From assembly GCA_936450465.1 (NCBI GenBank), contig OW388289.1:74698593-74762592 (forward strand): 64,000 bases of DNA, written 5' to 3'. The position numbers were made by a program, and so were the translations under genes. This document shows positions 46,901 through 58,900 of the stretch, one piece after another. How positions within the stretch are numbered: position 1 is the stretch's first letter; every line of letters starts with the position of its first letter. The DNA is from Gibbula magus (taxonomy: Eukaryota > Mollusca > Gastropoda > Trochida > Trochidae). The notes under the pieces are model-generated. The model had not been told where the DNA came from, ran no database searches, and was given only the letters and a program-made list of their open reading frames with translations.

Positions 46901-49900
46901 GTAATACTCTACTACAAACAGCTAACAAGTCTGGTAATCAGCTGTACAGTTAAATATAAGAGACAGTATACACCAACCAAGACAAGCTCTTCCGTTGGCA
47001 CTCAGCTGATAGCCTCTGTTGCACCGACACCTGTAGCCACCCTGGGTGTTCATACACCGACCGTTCTGACACAGTCCTCGCTGGGTGCGACACTCGTCAA
47101 TATCTACAAACAGGTTACATTTTGGCAGTGTTAGGTACTGTATCCATTAAAAAGATTCCATGTATAACAAAATCTCTTAAAAGAAACTGAACATTTTCCT
47201 GTATTTAAAAGGGAATTACAAATAAACTGAAATTCTTTAGTTAGCAATTTGAAATTTAAATTTAAAGCAATGAAAAGAGAATACAAACCTCTACACTGGT
47301 CGACGCCAACTTGCTTGAAACCCTCCGGACACACACAGAGGAAGGATCCGATGATGTTCTTACAATCATATTTACAGTTGTTGGCAGGTGTGACACACTC
47401 GTCCACATCTAAGAGCAGGATGGCAGGGGTTAACATGACAATAATAATTCATTTAAGATTAATTAAATTTGAGAATAATTATTCATATTATATATGATTT
47501 ATATGGCAATAATCAATCAATAATGATTACAATGAGAATGAATATAATTATTCATTTATGATTAATATGAGAATAACTATTAATTTAACAAAAACAATAT
47601 TTTGTATACAAGTCAATAAATTTAATATATACATGTCCTTGTGAAAAATGTCATTGAAATCATATCTATCAGGCTATTTGTTTTTCATTGATACCTTTGA
47701 CAAAAGAAATTCAAAATTTTTCCAAGAAGTACAATTAATGTTAAAGTTAAATACTTTCCATTGTATATCTGCAATTGAACATGACATAATATTTGTTTTA
47801 ATACAAGAATAGTATTGTATAGCTTGTTTAAGTGGATATATGGACAGTGTCTCTCACCTTCACAATGTATGCCGTCCTCTGCCACCCTGTATCCCATAGG
47901 ACACACACAGCGGAATGATCCGGGGATGTTCAGACATCTGAACGCACAAGTGTTCATTCTGCTACTACACTCATTCAGATCTGCAAGCAATGAAAGTGTA
48001 TATAAACATACCAAAGTGTATGTCCTATAGGTAATACTCATTGATATTGGTAGAAGCTGTCAGAACAGTTTATATCATTCAATTTCTGGTCATGAATCTT
48101 ACATGGTGAATCCAGAAATTTTTGGATTTAAAGAGTCGGGAGTATCCGGCATTTTGTTTTTGTGCATTATGTGATATGAGAAAAATGCTGTATTTTCACT
48201 AATTTTTAAAATTAATAATACATATAATTATGTTGATAGATAGAATTTCGACAAAGTAACAAATAATTAATCATTGGACTAATCAACACTGTTTTGTTAT
48301 GCCATAGCAAAACTTTCCACTCTCAAAGCGCCAATGACTTGCTTAACTACTCATTGTGATTACATTTTTTAATGAATATGCACTAGTCTATGACAAATTG
48401 TCTAACATTAAGTCATCAAAATGCTACCCTAGAAAATATGTTTCAACTGGATTGGCATAAAATAAATAACATAAAACAAGAATGTCACTACAAATTTCAT
48501 TTCCACAAAAAATACCCAAATAAAACCTTTCTTTTGGTGTCAGTACTGACCTCACTTCAGGTTTGTTTCTTGGTGTCATTACCTTAATGTTGTCTCTGAA
48601 ATGTTCAACATTTGCACATAGATGTATTTCTGATTATTCAGACACACTTTTCAAGAGACTGTATTACAGACGAGGGTGTTAGGCAGGTTATACCTTCACA
48701 AGTCTCATGTGGACCAGGAGCGAAGCCTTGTCTGCATGTGCACTGGAAGCTGCCCACAGTGTTTGTGCACGTGCCGTTACCGCACATGAGGGAGTCCTGG
48801 CACTCATCAGCATCTGTGTGGGAGGGAAGAAGAGTTGTGTTACTCATGTTATTTTATACAGTAAATGATAGGGTAAGACTAAGCAAGACTATTACAGTTT
48901 CTATATAATACTAGTGCACGTTTGTGATAGGTCTCATAGTTAGATTAATAGTAATGATGGAAAGAATTTACTTGAATAAATTTTTTAATTTGTTTATCAG
49001 ATGCTGGTGCTTTCATATCATAAAGAAGTTTTTTAAAGAAAATTATTTTCTACATCTGACCTCTTATCCCTAGATTGTCAGATGGACGCTATGCCCAGTG
49101 ATGGTGTAGAGAGTACACTCACCGATACAGACTTGTCCAGTAGAGTCCAGAGTGTACCCAGCCTTACACTCACATCTGAAGGATCCGTCGGTGTTCACGC
49201 AGATACCGTTCACACACACGCCGGGGAACTTGAGGCACTCGTTCATGTCTACAGGGAAACAGAGGGAGACAACTTTAATAGTTTGTCTTTGTACAAACAC
49301 TTTGTCTAAACCAACTCACATTGTCCATATCAAACTTCTTTGTAGAAACCAGTTTACTTTGTCCAAACAAAGTCATTTGGATAAACCCATTTACTTTGGA
49401 TAAACCAAGTTACTTTGTATAAACCAAGTCAGTTTGTATAAACCAATTCACTTTGTCCAAACCAATTCACTTTATCAAAACCAAGTCACTTTATACAAAC
49501 CAATTTACTTTGTCCAAACCAAGTCACTTTGTATAAACCAAGTTTGTATAAACCAATTTACTTTGTCCAAACCAAGTAACTTTGTCCAAACCAAGTCTCT
49601 TTGTCCAAACCTAGTCACTTTATACAAACCAATTTTCTTTGTCCAAACCAAGTCACTTTGTCCAAACCAATTCACTTTGTCCAAACCAAGTCACTTTGTC
49701 CAAACCAATTTACTTCGCATAAACCAATTTACTTTGTACAAACCAAGTCACTTTGTCCAAACAAAGTCACTTTGTATAAACCAATTTACTTTGTACAAAC
49801 CAAGTCATTTTGTCCAAACCAAGTCATTTTGTCCAAACCAAGTCATTTTGTATAAACCAATTTTCCTTGTACAAACCAGTTTACTTTGTCCAAACCAAGT

Positions 49901-52900
49901 AACTTTGTCCAAACCAAGTCACTTTGTCCAAACCAAGTCACTTTATACAAACCAATTTTCTTTGTCCAAACCAAGTCACTTTGTCCAAACCAATTCACTT
50001 TGTCCAAACCAAGTCACTTTGTCCAAACCAATTTACTTCGCATAAACCAATTTACTTTGTACAAACCAAGTCACTTTGTTCAAACAAAGTCACTTTGTAT
50101 AAACCAATTTACTTTGTACAAACCAAGTCAGTTTGCATAAACCAAATTACTTTGTCCAAACCAAGTCACATATTTTTTTTAAAATTGCTAAGTGAAAAGA
50201 TATGATATTATATTTTTATTTCTAAATTCAGAAGAGGAAGATATTTTCCTCAAGATCAAAATTCATGTCAGTAAAGCAAATGCCAGACATCAGCCTTAGG
50301 CAATATCACAATGCCAACTGTAATGATGATTATATTCAAACTTAGACTGGATAAGAAGCAGGCGACCCACCCGTCATGATCTTCTCTGGCATGACCATGA
50401 TGTAGCCCTGACCCTCGGGGCACAGGAACCTGTAGCCAGCTGGAACAAAGAGCATCATCAGGTACTTTTGATATACTCCTTCTTAGGAAAAATGTCATAT
50501 TATCTTCGATGTTGTATATTATGATTTTATTACTTTACATTTCATTACTTTACAAAATATATTTAAGATTTGTTCTTCTTTTTGAGTTGTTATGATGATT
50601 GATTGATGATTTGAGTTTTATTGTGGCAAATTGCTATTACAGTTATCTAGAATTTGTGAAAATTCAAAGCCGTACATATGCATGTCTTCAAGAAAGACAA
50701 CAACAGAATTTTTGAAAATGTGCTGATCATAATCAAAGCATTACGATAGAGGCTTCATTCTACTCTGTCGAGGTATTTGTATTTACATAGCTGCTTCAAT
50801 CCTGATCGTCTTAGCAGGTTTCGCCTCATAACATCACAAGTTGGTTACTCATCGCGATTTATAGCATGTATTTAGTCAGCCAATAAAATCTAATGATTTG
50901 AAATTTGATGGTCGGTCATTGACCTTCTCATCCAGGCACAGCCAAAATTGCCAGATTGTTAGTAATTTAATTGGTGTGTTATTTATAGTATGATACAAGG
51001 TGAAAGCTCCTTGAATGATCAGGGGATTAAAGTATACAGATACAAATACCCTGATGGAGCAGGATGATTCATGCATAGATTCTTAACACCAGTATAGCAG
51101 TAGTAATGTTTGATATTCTTAGAGAAATGTTGAGAAGCGGCATACACTTACCCTCCCCAACCCTGGGACAGACCTCACACTCAGAGTATGACCCCCACGC
51201 AGCTCCCATAGAACAACAACACTCTGCCTTGGTCAGATTCTGTGGTTTGGGAGTCAGACAGCGGCCATTGACAAACTGGGAGAAGCAGAACCCACTCCTC
51301 ATGTCTTTGGAAGAAATGATTATATTCATGTAATTAAAGTTACTGTTCTGTGACTTAAAGGAACGTTAGCTTTATAGAATTGAAATGATTTATAGAAATT
51401 GACACATATACAAACACGAAAGAATCTTCACTGACTTTGATAGAGAAACGTGTTCATCTCTTGTACATACCTGAAGATTTCTATCATAAAACATACTTTT
51501 TAAAAAAAGTTCAGTTCAGAGACTTATAGGTAGGTAAAGGTGTGAAATGAGGTATGTGTGTAAATGATTGGCCCATGCACTGTTGTACAGTTATTCATAA
51601 AGACATTCGTCAAGCTGACTGTTATACTCACCTCTACAAGCCAGACCATCGGAGCTGAGTTGGAAACCCGGGGGGCACGTACAAATGAAACTACCCACAG
51701 TGTTCCGACACTCTCCGTTGTAGCAGATGTCAGACACTGTCCGACACTCATTTATGTCTGAAACATAATGTATATACTGTAGATATACAGATCATTATGA
51801 AGTTAAAATTAGTTTCATTTAAGATATACAAAGTAAAGAATGAAACATTGGTTCCATGAAACTTTTAAGGGCTAAGTTTTGTGTGACCAACTCACCAATA
51901 CACTCGTCTCCCCTCCTGGAGAGGGTGAAGCCGTCTAGACACTGACACAGGTAGGATCCCTCTGTGTTCTGACAGGTGCCCCTCCTACAGGTGCCGCGGA
52001 TCTCTGCACACTCGTCAATGTCTGCAACAGTACAGGTGTCATGATACTAGAGTTGAGTGACATACTTTACATCTTATTGCACTACACAGCCTTTGTACTG
52101 CAATGATATTACGATACATGGAATGAACTTCATTTTCAACTCTGTATGCCTTTACATTCTGTTTCACTACAATGGTATATAGCTAAAATGCGTTTATACA
52201 GTGACATAAAAAAATTAGTGCATTTTAAATTTATAAAAAAAATCTTTAGTGAAAGATAGATAAAAAAAATAGCAATTAACATTTGTAAATAGAGCCAAAC
52301 CCATAATTGGTCAAAATACAATATCTATTCCAACTACCATATTCTCTCGGGAATAAGACCGGGGGGGGGGGGGGGGGGGGTGCAGGCAAACAAACATCTT
52401 TGAAAACATGGGGATGGTCTGTTAGATGGGAGAGACGCCAACACAGATGAAAATTCATACCGGAGACCGTCAGACAGTCAGAATAGGTTTTATGTAGGTT
52501 AAGATCTGGCAAATTTTGGGGTGGGCTATAACCTGAGAATAACCCCAACCAGGACAACCCTTTGAAAAGTGGATATGGTCTTATACCTGAGAGAATATGG
52601 TATTACAAATTCTTATCAATACCATAGTTCATCAATGAATGAATTAATATACAATATTACTATATATTAATTTTAAATCTTTAAAACACGAATACCTCTG
52701 CAGTTCTGTCTGTCGGATGAGTCTGTGTAGCCGGTCTGACACTGACACTGGAAGCTACCGAGAGTGTTCTGGCACCGGCCGTTCTGGCAGATTCCCATCA
52801 GGGACCGGCACTCGTCAACATCTGTATGGAGAGATTAATAAATACATAGACCTATAGGCAGTGTAGGATATAAGCTTGAAAATTAGCCAGGCTAAAATTT

Positions 52901-55900
52901 TATTGAGCCTTTCAAATGACAAAATTACATAAAAAGTTCAATTAGCAAATTGTCCAACTATGTTCTACTTAGAGAGATTGATAGATACATAGATGGTTGT
53001 TATGGATCAGATTGATATTCTTTCTCTAAAGATAGATACATATTGACATCATAGAGTGACACTATCAAAGTCTAATGAGTTACAAAGCAATACAAGTTAG
53101 TGTTCAAGGTATCCTCTTTGATCAATTACAATTTCAATAGCAAAATAACACTGGTTTCAACCTCCTTAGACCATCTCAACATACAGAGAATAAGATCTCA
53201 CCAAAGCAATCTCCACTTTCGGTGAGTTCAAAGCCTGCACTACACACACATCGGAAGCTGCCGATTGTGTTCTGACAAGAACCGTTCCTACATCGGCCCG
53301 GCCATGATGCACACTCATCAATATCTGTGAAGAAAGATAGGATTTTATTTGTTAAAACATTTTCATCCAATTGCAATCTGCCAAGATACATTATCAAAAG
53401 GTCAAACATTTCATACCAGTATATATACTTATACTCAACTTATAATTCAGAGTCTTTGAAATGTCAGGAGTTAATAATAAATGAGATATCAAAAACAGAC
53501 CTTGATATGGATTGACTAACATTTAGTAAATTAATTTATATAATATATATAGATAAATGATAAAGGAATCAATTTGCAATAATCGGATATAATAATTGTT
53601 TATAACACATAACATTTGAAGAATTTTAAAAAAACCCAACAAGTTAGTAATATAGTTTGACTCCCTTTATAGGTGTATAAATAAAGAAATTAAATACAAA
53701 AATAAAGACCATAAAGAGTTGTTGTCTATTCACCAACCTGCACAAGAGTCTCGTCTGGAGGAAAGCCTGAACCCCTCCCGACACACACACCGGAAACTGC
53801 CTACCAGGTTCTGACAATCTCCGTTAGCGCACACCCCCGGCACATCCACACACTCATTGATGTCTGTCAGAGAGAAACATGAAGTTATAGTTTAAGAGTT
53901 GAATTGAAGCGTTATAAAATTCAAAGAGTATTGGAGTGAGTGTAAGGATGTGTATGCAGTAAACATTAGGATGGTGGGAAGGTTGGTTTGCAACTATAAC
54001 TCGGGGGTTGAAAGAAGACAGGCGAGACTACCCACCATCACAGCTCCTCCTGTTGGAGTTGAGTCGGTACCCGTCTGGACAGGTGCACTCGTAGCTGCCG
54101 TCTGTGTTGACGCACTGAGAGTTTCCGATACAGGGTGACAGGGTCCCGCGACACTCGTCCTCATCTAGAACAGTTGGGGGTGGTCAGGTGCTATTGATAT
54201 CTATCTATTATGATTACTCTATGCTGAGCATGTAGTAAATGTAGCAATTCATATACTTCTTAATTAGCACCCCTTAAAAAGGGATATCCTAATAGTTATT
54301 TATTGAGTTGAAAATAGGCTTACATCATGGTGTACATGTTTTATAAAAACTATATAATAAAAAGTCTTTTTGATAAACATTGATAAAAACTTGTAGATAA
54401 AGAAGGCAATCATTGAAAACTAACTGATATCAAAAACTAAAAGAAGCTTACCTCTACACACATGTGTTGTGCGATCGTAGGTGTACCCATTGTAGCACTG
54501 ACAGCGGAAACTCCCTGGCGTATCCACACATCGGCCGTTCTGACATACGTTAGGCAGGATGCGGCACTCATTTATCTCTGGAGAATTCAGTACAACTAAA
54601 TATGAAAACATCATGATGGAAGGAGATAGCTTTGTAAATAAAAACAATAATACAAGACAATTTTAGATTGTAATATTTAATAAAGTTAAAAAGATGACTT
54701 ACTTTCCATTCCACCCATCGGACTCTCAAAGCAGAGTTCCTGGTGTGCTCCTAGGGAAGAGATGGAGAAACATGATATGATAAATTATCATAACCTTTTC
54801 CTTGACCAAAATAATTGAATATTGAAATTCAAACATTAATAACAGAGAAAACAGTGACAAAAAGGCTGCATTTAATTTCCTGACTTGTGTGTTAGGTTCA
54901 CTAATCAAATACCGAGAAAGGCTAACTAAACTCTACAGTGGGGTCAAGAAAGTATTCCCTGATTTGCGAGAAAATCTCATTGTGATGTCACAGGCATAAA
55001 TATTAAATTTGATCTATAGATACATGTTGATATCTAATTATTTGCAATTTTTTTCAATGGAATTTAGATGCCTACAACCATAATTGAGTCAACACTCAAC
55101 TCTTCGATACTTTTGATTTGAAACATCAAGGCGCATGCGTGGACTCAACCCTTGTGTTGTTAAATCAAATGCTACCACTCAGACCATTTAAAGGTGGCAT
55201 CTTTGGTTGATGATTCTGTAGAAGTGAGAATATTACTTGTATTTGGTAGCGGGCAGGGTTCACATGGCCCATTCCAAGCGGCGCCGATGGTACAGCAACA
55301 CTGTCTCTTGGTGAGCTGCCTGGACATGGGCTGTTCACAGATCACCTGGTACGGGGGGCGGGTCGTGTTCAGGTACTCCATGTAGCAGTTGCCCTTCCGC
55401 ATGTCTGTGTAGATACAGACAGATAGATAGATGGATGAAATAGTATAATGAAATCTTACCACATATTTACCCATTCTTTTATATGTTTGCACAAACATAC
55501 AGTGGCGGATCCAGAAATTTTGAAAGGTGGTGGGGGTTCACTCATTGAAAGGGTGGTAGGGGTTCAATCATTGAAAGGGTGGTGTGGTTCACTCATTGAA
55601 AGGGTGGTTGGGGTTCACTCATTAAAAGGGTGGGGGGGGGGGGGGGTTCACTCATTGAAAGGGTGGATGGGGTTCACTCATTGAAAGGTGGTGGGGGTTC
55701 ACTCATTGAAAGGGTGGTGGGGGTTCACTCATTGAGAGGGTGGTGGGGGTTCACTCATTGAAAGGGTGGTGGGGATTCACTCGTTGAAAGGGTGGTGGGG
55801 GTTCACTCATTGAAAGGGTGGTGGGGGTTCACTCGTTGAAAGGGTGGTGGGGGTTCACTCATTGAAAGGGTGGTCGGGGTTCACTCGTTGAAAGGGTGGT

Positions 55901-58900
55901 GGGGGTTCACTCATTGAAAGGGTGGTGGGGGTTCACTCATTGAAAGGGTGGTGGGGGTTCACTCGTTGAAAGGGTGGTGGGGGTTCACTCGTTGAAAAGG
56001 GCGCTTTAACCTAGGGAGTCCATTTTCATTTCAAAAGGGGGTTCAAGCCACATGAAAACCCCCTCTGGATTTGCCATTGAACATACCTCTTGAAGTAACA
56101 CAGCCTGACAGATTGAGATGAAATGTTATGATGATTTAACATTCAATTCAGCTTGTATCAACTAATAATCAATTATTTGAAAGACACTTACAAGTTGAAT
56201 TCATAACAAATATTTCTGGATATCAATGTTTTAGAGTCTTTATACTTTATCTTACTTCAAGTATACATTTTGAAGTTACAAGTGACCATGTCAAACAAGA
56301 ACATTTAAAAGAAGAAAAAATGTTAAACTCGACAAGATGAACCTCTCTCTAGAGTCAAACATTATTATATACCGAGACAGTCCCTGCCACCGTCCATGGG
56401 TTCGTAGCCGGAGGGACAGATACATGTGTAGTTCCCCTCCGTGTTGATACACTCCCCCACTCCACACTTCCTTGCACCTGTCCGGCACTCGTTCACATCT
56501 GTGGGTATCATATGGGCAATGTGTCAAATACTTTTATTATTTCATAAATAGTAAAAGTATAGTATTGGCTTTCCTGTAAATCATATATGTAATGATTTGG
56601 ACATCATACATACAACAGTATTACACTGGAATAATATCTCTGTATAAATATCACACTTAGGTATCTTAATAATAATAATAACACTTTATTGTCCGCAATA
56701 CAATGTACATTGGAAATTCGGTTTGTGCATTTTGCACCCGGCAGCCACAGTGCAGCGCCAGTTCAAGCGTTGTTCTGTCCTTATAATGCTGAGTGTCAAG
56801 CAACAGCTCCCATCTTTTAACGTCTTTTGGTATGACGCGACCAGGAATCGAACCCCTGTCTTCCGGGTAATGAGCGGACACTCTACCAACTGAGCTACAT
56901 CCCCGGTATAAGGAGAAACCATGATACCGAGGATATGGTAAGGTTGTGAACCCTGATAGGAAGGAAAAACCTGAGGATGCGAAGCTTACCATATCCTCAG
57001 TAGCATGGTTTCTCTATATCATCAACCATTTTTAAGTGTAAAACATGGCTTTTTAATTGTTATCGCGTTATATTGAGGATCTCTGGTAAATAGAGTCGTT
57101 CATTAAATCCTTGTTTGGAACCTGAAATCAGCCTGTTAATAGCTGCGCTATATAAGTTGCTTTTGTACCGTAGAATCTCATCTGCCTCCTTGGCACAGTA
57201 GACTAAAGCACTAGCTCAAATACTTCAGGTGATAGTGGATACGGGTTCGAGACGCACTTTCTTTATTTGCCTTCGTAAATTTAAGAATTTTTTCAAAATT
57301 AGTCTACAGTTAGTTTCTTCAGATCTTTACTTTCAAGCCGTCATCTTAGCAAATATATCAGGATTTACAATCATTGTAATTCCTTCTAACAGGGTTTACA
57401 ACTGTCTATGTAAACCCTCCTGGAGGGACTTACAATTTTGTAAGTCCCTTGTACCGAGTGATACGGTTTAGAAAGGTCGTTTGAAGTATCACGTTATACG
57501 GCTAGTAGGTTGACAATCACAGTTAGTGATACATAATTTATGTATTTTATTCAGATTGGTCGACCATGATGTTCTAGTTCCTCCAACTGTGCTGAACAGA
57601 TATAGATACAAATACATACCAATGCATCTATGCCTAGTGTCGTCCATCTCATACCCCTCAGGACACACGCACATGTAACTACCGAACGTGTTCTGACATC
57701 GACCCCCGTCACATAGGTCATCAATCTCTGCACACTCATCAATATCTGGAATAAAAAATTAGAAAAGATAGGAATACATGACTTTGGAAAGCAATTAGAT
57801 TTTTAAGTAATGAGGAAAAATCTACATACTTTCCATTTCTGAAACTTTCAGAAGCAGAAAACTTTAGGTTCTTTAGAACTTAAGTTCAATTTTTTTAAAT
57901 GATATTGGTTGAAATATATGTCTTAAAAGAAGCAATTTAATCAAAGTTTTTTGGATATACTGTTCCATGTTTGAAATGTCATTGCAAATTACATCTTGTT
58001 TCTCAAATTTTATGTTTCATACGATATTTTAATCTTTTTATTTCTTAGTTAACCCTTTAGTTGAGTATTTCTATTTTACCCATTTTAGCCCACGTGGCGG
58101 AATTTTCTGACCATCTAGCTCACAGCCGTATTTTGGCTCTGTCACTAATTGGCTCTGCTGGCGGAATATTCCAGGCGGTGAACCCGGTACCGGTTTTACA
58201 TCGCGAAAACGGACTATATACAGCCGATATATACAATTTCAATTACAATTTACTGCACCCATACAAAATGGTTAATTCATATCCGAGTCTTTGAATGAAT
58301 TTTCTACGATTTTTTGTTTTTATTCCATTACTTTCGAAAGATTGTCTTTAATTCGGGCCTCATAATATTGTAAATTCGAAATGAGAAAATTTTATTTATA
58401 CATGGAATTGAAGACAAGATGTTTGGCTTCACAATGATATAAAAATAGAGCTCTGTAGCTCATCAGGACTTCGTTGATTTATTATCTAAGTTATCTCAAG
58501 AAATACTGGCACATTATTAACAAGCAAAAAATAGTTTTTAAAGTTGTGACCCCTGTGACCCTATTTAGTCCATTGGAAGGAGTCTGCACACAACTTTTCA
58601 GCTGTTTAGACCTTTTGGAACATGAGAAGAAGATGAAAATAGGTTTTTAAGGTTGTGACCCCTGTGATCCCAATTGAGGTCATGGGGTCACCAAATCTAC
58701 AATTTAGAATCCCCATTGGCCAAGGATTCAGCACACAACTTTAAACCTTTCTAGACCTTTTGGAACTGGAGAAGATGAAAATAGGTTTTTAAGGATGTGA
58801 CCCCTGTGACATCATTTGTATCTTTATTTCTGTGAGTAAATATGCGCATTTTATATAGAATAAAAGATCATTCTTTACGGTTTATTTAAGAAATAGAAGA

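Noticed and set aside
49434..50140. Repetitive open frames up to 203 codons (K-P-x-H-F-V-Q-T pattern)
   Set aside because: They are produced by the 19-bp minisatellite in an intron; all three plus-strand frames are open in overlapping pieces, and there is no start context or splice support.
57388..57452. Rho-independent terminator-like hairpins
   Set aside because: Eukaryotic intron context; no matching transcription unit.
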